Source: Frigoribacterium sp. PhB160 (GTDB taxonomy: Bacteria; Actinomycetota; Actinomycetes; Actinomycetales; Microbacteriaceae). Taken from it: a DNA stretch of 64,000 bases. Where the stretch lies: the NCBI RefSeq assembly GCF_003751785.1, contig NZ_RKIE01000001.1, positions 248,001-312,000 on the forward strand, given 5' to 3'. A model generated the notes under the pieces. That model ran no database searches and had not been told where the DNA came from. It worked only from the letters and a program-made list of their open reading frames with translations. A program made the translations under genes and the position numbers. Below, piece by piece: positions 16,376 to 23,910 of this stretch; the first letter of the stretch is position 1, and the number at the start of each line of letters is the position of its first letter.

Positions 16376-17674
16376 GTGACCGACACCCCCGCCCCCGCGA
16401 TGGCTCAGGGGGCCGAGACGGCCCCTGCTCCCTCGGTGGCCGAGCCGAGCCGCGCTTCCGTCGCCAAGAAGCTCGTCTTCGCTCTTCTCCTGCCGCTGTA
16501 CTTCGTCATCGTGTTCCCTGTCATGTTCGTGTCCGCCCTGCACGCGCCCACGCCCCACGACCTCTCGCTGATCGTCGTCGGGCCGGCTCAGGTCGTGGGG
16601 CAGATCGCCGACGGGCTCGACGAGACCAGGGAGTTCCGGGCGACCCACACCGACGTCGTCGAAGAGGCGCGCAGCAGCGTCGAGGACCGCGCCGTCGAGG
16701 GGGCGATCGAGATCACCCCCGTGCCCGCTGCCGACCCGACGGAGCAGACCGACTTCGTGGTCACCACCTACTACGCTGACGCCGAGGGGCGATCGGTGGG
16801 GTCAGCCGTGCGAGCAGCAGGCGACCAGGTGGCCGAGCAGCTGGGCACGACGGCCTCGGCCGTCGACGTCGCCCCGCTGGCTGCGACCGACACGCTCGGC
16901 ACGACGCTCTTCTACCTGCTCACGTACACGTCGCTCGCGGCTTACCTCGTCATCATCGTGCTGACCCAGGTCCAGCCTCGCGCCCGGCTCCGCACCCGGT
17001 ACCTCGCGTCGGCGATCACGGCGGTCATCGCTCCGCTCATCGTCTTCGGCCTGTCGTCGATCTGGGTCGGCGACTACGGTGCGAGCTTCGGCACCATCGC
17101 GGGACTGCTCGGCGTCAACGCCCTCTACGTCTTCACCGTGGGAGCGGCGGCGATCCTCATCCAGCAGTTCCTCGGCAACGTAGCGACCTTCGGGATCATG
17201 GGCTTCATCGTCTTCCTGAACTTCCCGAGCGCAGGAGGCGCGGGCCCGTCGGCCATGCTGCCGCCCTTCTGGCAGGCGGTGCACTCCTTCTACTTCGGCG
17301 CCGGTGCGAACGAGGCGTTCCGGTCCATCGTCTACTTCAACGGCGCCGGGGCACAGAGATGGGTGCTGCAGTTGCTCGCGTGGACGGTCGGTCTCGTCCT
17401 CGCCACGGTGGTCGTGCACCTCGTCAAGACGGTGCGGGCGCAACGTGTCGATCTCGCCCTGCTCACCGACCGCGATGCGCAGCACGTCGACGCGCGGCGA
17501 GAGCTGCGCGAGGCGAACCGCCTCGTCGACGACGAGGCTGGCGACCGTCACCGCCACGTCAAGGTCGAGGCCTACGTCCTGGACGACGAACCCGACGCTG
17601 AACCGCCGACGAGCGAGCCACGCCGCTCGATCACCGCCGGTCACCCCTCCACTTCCGAAGGAACGGCCCGATGA
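16376..17674 (+). CDS. YhgE/Pip-like membrane protein 1
   Basis: 432 residues from a GTG preceded by GGAG; an in-frame ATT/ATG-type extension to 16346 would run through the operator and is rejected. Topology: cytoplasmic start, one membrane helix (LVFALLLPLYFVIVFPVMFV), an extracellular domain of about 130 residues, about five C-terminal helices and a basic tail. This is the YhgE/Pip (ABC-2-like, DUF3533) arrangement. Some relatives act in efflux or secretion, but no substrate can be named. It overlaps its paralogue by 4 bp. Confidence 0.8.
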   Translation: MTDTPAPAMAQGAETAPAPSVAEPSRASVAKKLVFALLLPLYFVIVFPVMFVSALHAPTPHDLSLIVVGPAQVVGQIADGLDETREFRATHTDVVEEARSSVEDRAVEGAIEITPVPAADPTEQTDFVVTTYYADAEGRSVGSAVRAAGDQVAEQLGTTASAVDVAPLAATDTLGTTLFYLLTYTSLAAYLVIIVLTQVQPRARLRTRYLASAITAVIAPLIVFGLSSIWVGDYGASFGTIAGLLGVNALYVFTVGAAAILIQQFLGNVATFGIMGFIVFLNFPSAGGAGPSAMLPPFWQAVHSFYFGAGANEAFRSIVYFNGAGAQRWVLQLLAWTVGLVLATVVVHLVKTVRAQRVDLALLTDRDAQHVDARRELREANRLVDDEAGDRHRHVKVEAYVLDDEPDAEPPTSEPRRSITAGHPSTSEGTAR

Positions 17675-18810
17675 CCGCCTCCGAACAGCGCCCGCACGGC
17701 ACGCACCTCCCGGAGCGCTTCGAGATGCCCGAGAACCACCTCGACGTCGTCGTGTCGCCCGGGTCCATCGACACCTCGCGGCGTGCGTCGCTCAAGACCA
17801 CGCTCATCGCGGTCGTCTCCATGCCGTTGTTCTTCCTGTTGGCCTTCACCATCTGCTACGTGAGTGCCTCACACGCGCCGGTGCCACACGACCTGGCGCT
17901 CACCATCGGCGGTCCGGCCTCGATTACCGACCCAGTCGCTGAGATGATCGACGACGAAGCCCCGGCAGCCTTCGACGTCACGCAGACGATCAGTGCCGAC
18001 GATGCTCGCGAGGCCGTGGCGACGCGGGAGGCTGTGGGAGCGGTCGTCGTCGACGGCTCCGACGTCACGACGGTCATCGCCTCCGGAGGCGGTGCCCTGG
18101 CCACGCAAGTCGTCCAGACCGCAGGGCAGGAGATCGCGGACGAGCTCGGCGGCGTGAACACGGTCGAGGACGCATCGCCCCTGCCGGCCGACGACCCCGG
18201 AGGATCGGTGCTCTTCTTCCTGCTCGTCGCCTGCACGGTCGGCCCGTTCCTCAGCATCACGGCCATCAGCCAGGTCCTGCGGACGGCGCGGACGCGAACG
18301 TACGTGGCGACCGCGGCGGGTGCCGCCGTGCTCGTGCCGGTCATCGCGTTCTCGATGATCAGTCTGTTCGTGGACTACGGAGTGACTTTCGGCACGGTTG
18401 CCGCGGTCCTCGGGGTGGCGATGATCTACGCCTTCACCGTGGGCCTGCTGGCGACGTTCTTCACCAAGGTCGCCGGCCAGGGCGGGGTGCTGCTCGTCAT
18501 CCTCTTCCTGGTCGCCCTCAACTTCCCGAGCGCGGGCGGGACCGCTCCTGAGTCGATGCTCCCGCCGTTCTGGCAGGTGCTGCACCAGGGATGGCTCGGG
18601 GCCGGAGCCTTCGAGCAGATGCGGAACATCCTCTTCTTCGCCGGTGACGGCAGCCACCGCTGGCTCATGCAGCTGCTCATCTGGACTGCGACGGCCGCAG
18701 CGCTGGTCGGACTCGTCACGGCACGCGACAGGCGGCGGTCGGCAGCGGGCGACGTCGGCCATGACGCTGATGGGAACAGCCCCTCAGTGGGAGCAGCCGT
18801 GGTCGGGTGA
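17671..18810 (+). CDS. YhgE/Pip-like membrane protein 2
   Basis: 379 residues, ATG overlapping the previous stop (ATGA). Same topology as its neighbour: one N-terminal helix, an extracellular domain starting SASHAPVPHDLALTIGGPA (compare SALHAPTPHDLSLIVVGPA in the first protein) and several C-terminal helices with NFPSAGGTAPESMLPPFWQ. The coupled paralogous pair probably forms a heteromeric membrane complex under TetR control. Confidence 0.8.
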   Translation: MTASEQRPHGTHLPERFEMPENHLDVVVSPGSIDTSRRASLKTTLIAVVSMPLFFLLAFTICYVSASHAPVPHDLALTIGGPASITDPVAEMIDDEAPAAFDVTQTISADDAREAVATREAVGAVVVDGSDVTTVIASGGGALATQVVQTAGQEIADELGGVNTVEDASPLPADDPGGSVLFFLLVACTVGPFLSITAISQVLRTARTRTYVATAAGAAVLVPVIAFSMISLFVDYGVTFGTVAAVLGVAMIYAFTVGLLATFFTKVAGQGGVLLVILFLVALNFPSAGGTAPESMLPPFWQVLHQGWLGAGAFEQMRNILFFAGDGSHRWLMQLLIWTATAAALVGLVTARDRRRSAAGDVGHDADGNSPSVGAAVVG

Positions 18811-18868
18811 GGTGCAGGGGCAAACGACCCGAGACATCCGAGGCGCGTCGTCGAGTTCGTCCGGGAGC

Positions 18869-18874
18869 TAGCCT
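18869..18874 (+). promoter_or_regulatory. leaderless -10 box, TAGCCT
   Basis: TAGCCT, six bases, then the ATG at 18881. Confidence 0.55.
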
Positions 18875-18880
18875 CGCAAC

Positions 18881-19519
18881 ATGTCGACAGCTGCGTCCAC
18901 CTCCTCGTCCGACATGACGCGACGCGTTGGTCGTCCGATCGCGACCGACCGCGCGGCGGTCGCCCGGACCGCCCTCGCCCTCTTCGAGGAGCGCGGGTAC
19001 GACTCCGTGAGCATGGCCGACATCGCCGAGGCTGCAGGGGTCGGACGGCGCAGCCTGTTCCGTCATGCCAGGAGCAAAGCGGATCTCGTCTGGGACGGCG
19101 CGGGCCCCGCGGCCGACGAGATGGGCAGTCGTCTTCGATGTGCGCCTGCGGGGGTGCCGATGCTCGTCGCGTACCGCGAGGCGTTCGTCGGCGCGATGGA
19201 GTCCGCCGCGGTCGACCTCGTCGCGACGCGCAGCCGCCTCCGGCTCATCGTGCGGCACGCGGAGCTCCGCGCTGCTGCGCCGCAGCACCTCGCGGAGACC
19301 GCGGAGGTGCTGTGCGGTTTCGTGGAGGACAGGCGGCCGGAACTGGCCGGGACTGTCGGACTCCAAGTCGTGGCGGAGGCTCTCGGCGCGGCATCCTTCG
19401 CGGCGCTGCGCTGGTGGGCGACGGCTCCCGACGAGAGGGGCGAACGTTCGCTCCGTGAGGCGGTCGAGGAGGCACTGGAGGCGCTCGCCGTCTTGTGCGG
19501 ACCGGCCAGCGCCTCCTGA
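18881..19519 (+). CDS. TetR family regulator
   Basis: 212 residues. A Ser/Thr-rich lead is followed by an RRVGRPIATDR arm and the HTH SMADIAEAAGVGRRSLFRHARSKADLV. The C-terminal part resembles the TetR subgroup of mycofactocin/AcrR-like regulators with short ligand domains. Convergent with the SDR gene (8-bp gap), which is its most likely target through the inverted repeat at 20341-20361. A leaderless -10 box supports the start. Confidence 0.88.
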   Translation: MSTAASTSSSDMTRRVGRPIATDRAAVARTALALFEERGYDSVSMADIAEAAGVGRRSLFRHARSKADLVWDGAGPAADEMGSRLRCAPAGVPMLVAYREAFVGAMESAAVDLVATRSRLRLIVRHAELRAAAPQHLAETAEVLCGFVEDRRPELAGTVGLQVVAEALGAASFAALRWWATAPDERGERSLREAVEEALEALAVLCGPASAS

Positions 19520-19527
19520 ACCGTCGC

Positions 19528-20292
19528 TCAGATCGCTGACCAGCCACCGTCCGAAGCGAGGACGACGCCGTTGACGTTCGACGCGTCGTCGCTGGCCAGC
19601 CAGGTGATGGACGCAGCCATGACGTCTGCCTCGACGGGGGTCGGGATGGTCGCCTGCATGATCGGCCCGAGCACCGCCGCGGCGACCCGCGACTTCATGG
19701 GAGCCTCGATGTTCGTGATGGTGGGTCCGGGTGCGACGGCGTTCGTGCGGATGCCCTGCTTGGCGTAGATCACCGCGGTGTTCTTCGTCATCCCGGCGAC
19801 GGCGTGCTTGGAGGCGGTGTACGCGAGCCCGGCTGCCGAGCCTCGGAAGGACGCCTCGGAGGCGACGTTCACGATGGCGCCCCGGCCGGCCTCGAGCATG
19901 AGGGGCAGGACGGCGCGCGTGAGGCGCATGACCGCCGTCACGTTGACGGCGAACACGAAGTCCCACGCCGCGTCGTCGATCTCACCGGCGGGCACGAACG
20001 CGTCCATGACGCCCGCGACGTTGGCGAGGGCGTCGACTCGTCCTCCGGCGGCCTCGACGACCGCTTGGATGCCTTCCTGACTGGTGATGTCGCCCGCCAC
20101 AGTGATCAGCTCGAGGTCGGGGTGCTCGGCGACGAGCTCGTCGAGACGCTGCGCGACGACGTCCGCCGCGATCACCCGAGCGCCCTCGCGCGCGAAACGC
20201 AGGGCGGACGCGCGACCGATGCCGCTGCCAGCTCCGGTGACGATGACGGTCTTGCCAGCGAATCGGTCGGCGACGATGGTGTTCTGAGACAT
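19528..20292 (-). CDS. SDR family oxidoreductase
   Basis: 254 residues, classical SDR: TGAGSGIG (about 19-26), NVAG (about 89), a conserved Ser in NVASEASF, catalytic YTASK (about 158-162) and PG motif VAPGPT. AAGGGGAACC precedes the ATG. The family oxidises or reduces secondary alcohols with NAD(P); the substrate is unknown. The upstream region has a perfect 20-bp palindrome and a possible TetR operator. Confidence 0.92.
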   Translation of the reverse strand: MSQNTIVADRFAGKTVIVTGAGSGIGRASALRFAREGARVIAADVVAQRLDELVAEHPDLELITVAGDITSQEGIQAVVEAAGGRVDALANVAGVMDAFVPAGEIDDAAWDFVFAVNVTAVMRLTRAVLPLMLEAGRGAIVNVASEASFRGSAAGLAYTASKHAVAGMTKNTAVIYAKQGIRTNAVAPGPTITNIEAPMKSRVAAAVLGPIMQATIPTPVEADVMAASITWLASDDASNVNGVVLASDGGWSAI

Positions 20293-20310
20293 GGTTCCCC
20301 TTACGTTCGG

Positions 20311-20330
20311 GGCGGGCCTCGAGGCCCGCC
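20311..20330. repeat. 20-bp perfect palindrome
   Basis: GGCGGGCCTC followed by GAGGCCCGCC, 18 bp upstream of the SDR start. In the SDR mRNA leader it would form a loop-free or tight hairpin; it may be a terminator-like leader element or a protein site. Confidence 0.5.
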
Positions 20331-20340
20331 GCTGAAACTA

Positions 20341-20361
20341 TTGTGGCATCAAGTGCCGTAA
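20341..20361. promoter_or_regulatory. possible TetR operator
   Basis: TT-GT-GGCA-N5-TGCC-GT-AA, an imperfect 21-bp dyad in the SDR promoter region. Assignment to the nearby TetR is inference. Confidence 0.35.
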
Positions 20362-20397
20362 GTCTTATGGCATGCATCTCCACGCATACGACGTCGG

Positions 20398-21213
20398 TCA
20401 CTCGGATCTGAGCATCGCGTCCCCTCCTCGGACGACACGACCGTTCAGGCCTTGGGTGGGACGCGCGTTGTGGTCGTGAACGGCGTCCAGGCGGGCGATC
20501 TGCTCCGCGGACAACGTGACTGGTTCGGAGAAGACGACCCAGGAGACGCCCTCGCTGCAGGGCGGAGTGGTCAGGCTCCCGTCGTAGGACCAGTACTGCA
20601 GCGACGACGGAAGAAGCGATGCGACATCGATCGTCGAAGTTGTGCCGTCCGGGCCGGTCGCCGTGTCGAGGAACGTCTGCCACGGCTCCGACGCGGAGCC
20701 CTCGTCGACGAGGACGCTCAGGACGAGCAGCTGTCCGTCGTCAGAGGTGTGCACGAGGTGCATTTCGGCGACCGGTGCAACGCCGTCCACGGTGTGCTCT
20801 GCCGGCGTGTGTGCGTGCATCTGGAGGAGCTCGAAGTCACGGCTACCTGCGCGCACCGTAGAGCCGTCCTCACCGACCTCGACCTGCGAGGCGTGACCGG
20901 TGTCCGCTTCCGTCACCGGAGCGACCCGAGTGCCGATGCTCACGTCGTCTGAGAGGTCAGGCACAGTACGCGGCAGGTCGATCGGGGATTGCGAAGTTCC
21001 CGAGGCACATAGGTCGTAGTCCTCCGATAGGCCACCCCACGCCTCGGGCCCGCCGACCTCCTCGTAGGACCAATGAGCCGGGGCCCGACCAGTGGAGGGC
21101 GGTGTCCCGGTCTGTCGCGAGGCCTCGTCACTGGTGCTGGAACAAGCGGTGAGGAAGAGGGAGCTTGCAGTCAGGCCCGCGAGAGCGAGCACGAGGGGCA
21201 TCTTCGATGGCAT
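20398..21213 (-). CDS. alpha-carbonic anhydrase lipoprotein
   Basis: 271 residues. The start at 21213 gives a signal peptide with lipobox LTAC; the longer open frame lacks signal character. The body is the alpha-class fold: SQSPIDLP, zinc ligands in MHAHTPAEHTVDG (His-x-His) and AEMHLVH, and the C-terminal substrate-pocket stretch SLTTPPCSEGVSWVVF. It catalyses reversible CO2 hydration outside the membrane. Alpha-class enzymes are less common in actinobacteria than beta-class ones. It stands alone beside the tRNA-remnant junction. Confidence 0.93.
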   Translation of the reverse strand: MPSKMPLVLALAGLTASSLFLTACSSTSDEASRQTGTPPSTGRAPAHWSYEEVGGPEAWGGLSEDYDLCASGTSQSPIDLPRTVPDLSDDVSIGTRVAPVTEADTGHASQVEVGEDGSTVRAGSRDFELLQMHAHTPAEHTVDGVAPVAEMHLVHTSDDGQLLVLSVLVDEGSASEPWQTFLDTATGPDGTTSTIDVASLLPSSLQYWSYDGSLTTPPCSEGVSWVVFSEPVTLSAEQIARLDAVHDHNARPTQGLNGRVVRGGDAMLRSE

Positions 21214-21562
21214 GGTCGTCTCCGAGAAGTCGATGACCTGGTCCGCGGTCGGCCAAGTGCTGAGGAGACCAGCCTCGTGACGCTCTATCGCTCGTGCGTC
21301 ATCCGCGTGAATCGGTTCCGCTACTCCAGCTGTACTACGCCGAAGACTCCAAACAGTCCCGCGAGGGGCGAGCATGCTCACGGGCAGGAACCTGTCAGCA
21401 TGTGCTGGATCGCACCACGTGCCTTGCTCGCCCTTTTGGTCGCCCTAAACGGCCCCACTCAGATGCATCTCGATGGTTCTCGATCGCAGAAGCCGGTGAA
21501 CTGCACGTTGTCCGTCCCGCGTGTTTGTCGACGACCCGGCCTCGCCAAGGGCTCGGCGACGG
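21214..21562. other. non-coding stretch before tRNA remnant
   Basis: About 350 bp between the carbonic anhydrase start and the tRNA remnant. No convincing gene, structured RNA or promoter was recognised. The open frames here run through the tRNA remnant and the repeats and have no protein-like character. Confidence 0.5.
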
Positions 21563-21609
21563 TCTGACCACGGATCAGAAGGTTGGGGGTTCGAGTCCCT
21601 CCAGGCGCA
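21563..21609 (+). pseudogene. 3' half of tRNA-Arg(ACG), likely att remnant
   Basis: Anticodon stem TCTGA/TCAGA (21563-21567, 21575-21579), 7-nt loop CCACGGA with anticodon ACG, variable loop AGGTT, T arm GGGGGTTCGAGTCCCTC, acceptor strand CAGGCGC and discriminator A. The preceding 26 bases cannot form a D arm or pair with the acceptor strand (no GCGCCTG), so the 5' half is missing. Base 33 is C rather than T. A tRNA copy beginning at the anticodon arm is what tRNA-targeting integrases leave at the far end of an island. Confidence 0.8.
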
Positions 21610-21671
21610 CAAGAACGAGGCGGTCCACTACGTGGGCCGCCTTTCTTGCGCCTGGAGCGACTCGAACCCCC
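21585..21671. repeat. 87-bp imperfect palindrome built on tRNA 3' end
   Basis: GGGGGTTCGAGTC and CTCCAGGCGC on the left are mirrored by GCGCCTGGAG and GACTCGAACCCCC on the right, with the terminator hairpin at 21618-21642 at the centre. The right arm is therefore an inverted, degenerate copy of the tRNA 3' end. Confidence 0.85.
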
Positions 21672-21705
21672 GATGCGGCCCGGCCATGCTTCGCATCGCC
21701 CCCGT
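21601..21705. repeat. 105-bp tandem repeat, copy 1
   Basis: Runs from CCAGGCGCAC (acceptor end) through the hairpin and the inverted T-arm copy to CGCCCCCGT. The next copy is the same length. Confidence 0.9.
21618..21647 (+). terminator. tRNA-Arg terminator hairpin
   Basis: AGGCGGTCCAC-TAC-GTGGGCCGCCT followed by TTCTT; 11-bp stem with one G-T type mismatch. Repeated in the second 105-bp copy. Confidence 0.75.
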
Positions 21706-21810
21706 CCAGGCGCACAAGAACGAGGCGGTCCACTACGTGGGCCGCCTTTCTTGCGCCTGGAGCGACTCGAACCCCCGACGTGGCCCGGCCATGCTTCGCA
21801 TCGCCCCCGT
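21706..21810. repeat. 105-bp tandem repeat, copy 2
   Basis: Nearly identical to copy 1; two differences seen near the middle-right (GATGC against GACGT). A partial third copy begins CCAGGCGCAC at 21811, and a more degenerate inverted T-arm copy lies at 21901-21924. Confidence 0.9.
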
Positions 21811-21826
21811 CCAGGCGCACGAGATC

Positions 21827-21864
21827 GAGAAAAGCCCCTGCCCTACACGGCAGGGGCTTTTCTC
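21827..21864. terminator. strong bidirectional terminator hairpin
   Basis: A perfect 16-bp stem, GAGAAAAGCCCCTGCC (21827-21842) with its complement at 21849-21864, and a 6-nt loop. A-rich and T-rich edges suit termination in both directions. Confidence 0.85.
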
Positions 21865-21979
21865 GTTCTCGGTGCTCGTCTGGCCGCCTGCCGGCGGCGT
21901 GCGCCTGGCGGCGCTCGAACCCCGGGTGGCCAGCCGTGAGGTGTCCCGACAGGGCATCCGTCGTCGGCGGCGCGGGTCG

Positions 21980-21985
21980 TAGCGT
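21980..21985 (+). promoter_or_regulatory. leaderless -10 box, TAGCGT
   Basis: TAGCGT, seven bases, then the ATG at 21993. Confidence 0.5.
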
Positions 21986-21992
21986 CGACGGC

Positions 21993-22235
21993 ATGGCCGA
22001 GAGACGCGACACCGACACCGCCCGCCCGACGTGGCTCGGACGACTGCGCCTGTGGTGGACGGCGACGTGCGAGATCCGCGACCTCACCCGTGACGCCGCG
22101 CGCGAGGACGCCGTCCTCGACGCCATGGCCACCCACCTGACCCCCGGGCCGTGGGCCCTCGGGGTCCTCTTCCGCCCTCGTCGTCGCCCCGTCGACGAGG
22201 CCGCCGCCCCGCACCTCGAGAGGAACCACCCGTGA
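21993..22235 (+). CDS. hypothetical small basic protein
   Basis: 80 residues, not recognised. N-terminal half rich in Arg and Trp (TWLGRLRLWWTATCEIRDLTRD), C-terminal half with LTPGPWALGVLFRPRRRPV; no clear membrane segment. The start is supported by a -10 box seven bases upstream and by the 4-bp GTGA overlap with the DUF2255 gene, which implies translational coupling. The longer frame reaching back through the tRNA remnant is rejected. Confidence 0.55.
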   Translation: MAERRDTDTARPTWLGRLRLWWTATCEIRDLTRDAAREDAVLDAMATHLTPGPWALGVLFRPRRRPVDEAAAPHLERNHP

Positions 22236-22603
22236 CGACCTTCGACCCCGCCACCCTGGCCGCGATCGCCGACAGCGACGACCTGCACGTCTCGCCCTTC
22301 CGCGAGGACGGCACGACCTACGGCACGCCCACCTGGATCTGGTCCGTCGTCGTCGGCGACCGCCTCTTCGTCCGTGCCTACAACGGCACCTCCTCCCGCT
22401 GGTACCGAGCCGCGGAGGCGCGGGGTGCGGGCCGCGTCCGCGCCGCCGGCACCGAGCACGAGGTGGCGTTCCGCCCCGCCGCGGGCGAGGTCGACGACGA
22501 GGTGAGCGCCGCCTACGAGGCCAAGTACCACGGCAGCCCGTACCTGCCGCCGATGCTCACCGACCAGCGGGTCGCCGCCACGATGGAGATCGCCCCGCGC
22601 TAG
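22232..22603 (+). CDS. DUF2255 family protein
   Basis: 123 residues from a GTG overlapping the previous stop, with GAGAGGAA upstream. The sequence DDLHVSPFREDGTTYGTPTWIWSVVVGDRLFVRAYNG and the end YEAKYHGSPYLPPM...VAATMEIAPR match DUF2255, a small beta-barrel family related to nitroreductase/F420-type flavin-binding folds. Function unknown; cytoplasmic. Confidence 0.85.
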   Translation: MTTFDPATLAAIADSDDLHVSPFREDGTTYGTPTWIWSVVVGDRLFVRAYNGTSSRWYRAAEARGAGRVRAAGTEHEVAFRPAAGEVDDEVSAAYEAKYHGSPYLPPMLTDQRVAATMEIAPR

Positions 22604-22619
22604 GTCGCCCGGCCGGGCC

Positions 22620-22625
22620 TACGGT
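22620..22625 (+). promoter_or_regulatory. leaderless -10 box, TACGGT
   Basis: TACGGT, six bases, then the ATG at 22632. Confidence 0.55.
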
Positions 22626-22631
22626 CGGGGG

Positions 22632-22973
22632 ATGACCCTCGCCTCCGTGCCTCGCTTCCTCGCCGGCGCGTTCCTCGCGAACGCCGTGCCGCACGGGACG
22701 GCGGCCCTGCGGGGCCGGTCGTTCCCGAGTCCGTTCGCGACGCGTCCGGGAGTCGGTCTCTCGCCGCCCCGCGTGAACGCGGCGTGGAGCGGCATCAACC
22801 TCGTGGCCGGCACCGCCCTGCTGCTCGCGACGCGGCGACGCACCGGATCGCCGCTGCCGACCGTGCTCGGGGCGGCGGTCATGGGCGGCTTCCTCGCCTG
22901 GTACTTCGAGCCCGACCGGCGAGCGCGCCGCCTGGCCGAGGCCGAGGCCGAGTCCGAGGCCTCGACGCGCTGA
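22632..22973 (+). CDS. small membrane protein
   Basis: 113 residues. Two or three hydrophobic segments (FLAGAFLANAVPHGTAAL, GINLVAGTALLLAT, VLGAAVMGGFLAWYF) and an acidic-basic tail. It resembles small uncharacterised actinobacterial membrane proteins with an N-terminal HG motif. The start is supported by a leaderless -10 box. Independent of the preceding operon. Function unknown. Confidence 0.7.
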   Translation: MTLASVPRFLAGAFLANAVPHGTAALRGRSFPSPFATRPGVGLSPPRVNAAWSGINLVAGTALLLATRRRTGSPLPTVLGAAVMGGFLAWYFEPDRRARRLAEAEAESEASTR

Positions 22974-23000
22974 CCCCGCCCGGGCCGAGGCCCCGGGCCG

Positions 23001-23303
23001 CTAGCCCGGCGCCAGCGGCACGAGGTCGAGCTCCTGGAACGAGCTGACCTCGGCCGCCCACCGCGACGCCACGAACCCGCGGTGGTCGGGGTGCGCGTCG
23101 TAGGCGTCGTAGGCCGCCTGGTCGGCGAACGACATCGCGAACTGGAACGCGTGGTCGCTCTTCGGGCTGACCTGCCTGCTGACGACGAAGTCCTCGACGC
23201 CGGGGATCGCGCTGAGCGTCCGCGCCCCGGTCGAGAGGAAGTCGGCCTCGGCGTCGGAGCCGGCGGGGTGGACGAGCGAGAAGCTGACGGTGTGGCGGAT
23301 CAC
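23001..23303 (-). CDS. Dabb (stress-responsive A/B barrel) protein
   Basis: 100 residues from a GTG that overlaps the upstream gene's stop by 4 bp. IRHTVSFSLVHPAGS...FLSTGARTLSAIPGVEDFVVSRQVSPKSDHAFQFAMSF is the Dabb ferredoxin-like barrel: a dimer forming a small-molecule pocket, with some members acting as cyclases or monooxygenase-like proteins. It is coupled to the UPF0303/heme-degrading-domain gene; the frame extending further upstream runs antisense-like through that gene and is rejected. Confidence 0.85.
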   Translation of the reverse strand: MIRHTVSFSLVHPAGSDAEADFLSTGARTLSAIPGVEDFVVSRQVSPKSDHAFQFAMSFADQAAYDAYDAHPDHRGFVASRWAAEVSSFQELDLVPLAPG

Positions 23304-23797
23304 GCGACCGCCCCCTCGCGGGTGGTGGCGGCGAGGTGGGCGCGCAGCGCCTCGACGACGAGGTCGTGCTCGACGTCGTCGTTCACCCCGGAGGCGACGG
23401 CGACGCCGACCTGGCGCGAGCCGACCCGGATCGGGAACGCACCGCCGTTGAACGCGTACGCCATCGGGTCGACCATGCGGGCGGTCGCGGGGTCGTCGAT
23501 GCCGTAGGAGGCCATCTGCTCGGCGACCAGCAGCGACGCCTTGTCGAAGCGCCGCACGGTGGCCGCCTTCCGGTTCATCCACGAGTCGTTGTCGGCCGTC
23601 GTGCCGGCGAGGGACGCCTGGAAGACGAGCTGCTCCCCGAGCCACACGGACGTCGAGATCGTCTGCGAGCGACCGCGCGCCAGCTCGATCACCCGGAGGC
23701 CCACGGCGATCGCGTCGTCGTGGGTGAAGTCGGCGAAGCGCAGCTCGTCCTCCTGGGCTGCGAGGGTGCCGAGCTTGCCGGAGTCGTCGTGGGTCAT
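23300..23797 (-). CDS. UPF0303 / GlcG-HbpS heme-degrading-domain protein
   Basis: 165 residues. It begins TLAAQEDELRFADFTHDDAIAVGLRVIELA and contains SLAGTTADNDSWMNRKAATVRRFDKASLLV and DPMAYAFNGGAFPIRVGSRQVGVAVASG, the signature of the GlcG/HbpS-like (DUF336, UPF0303) domain; some relatives bind or degrade heme. Cytoplasmic. It forms a coupled two-gene operon with the Dabb protein. Confidence 0.88.
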   Translation of the reverse strand: MTHDDSGKLGTLAAQEDELRFADFTHDDAIAVGLRVIELARGRSQTISTSVWLGEQLVFQASLAGTTADNDSWMNRKAATVRRFDKASLLVAEQMASYGIDDPATARMVDPMAYAFNGGAFPIRVGSRQVGVAVASGVNDDVEHDLVVEALRAHLAATTREGAVA

Positions 23798-23910
23798 GGG
23801 TGGCCGTCCTTGTCTGTGGTGCCGTCAGCCGGGGAGGAAGTGGTGGTCGCGGGATCCGTCACGACCGAGGAGGCGCGGTGGGCGTCGCGTGTCGTCACGA
23901 CGTCACGGGG

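Noticed and set aside
21601-21810. Possible CRISPR-like array
   Set aside because: Two adjacent 105-bp copies without spacers and no cas genes; the content is tRNA 3' end and terminator.
21294-22235. A 313-codon open frame, with two similar frames, through the tRNA remnant and 105-bp repeats
   Set aside because: The translations only mirror tRNA and terminator repeats. Only the last 80 codons, with their own promoter box, look like a protein.
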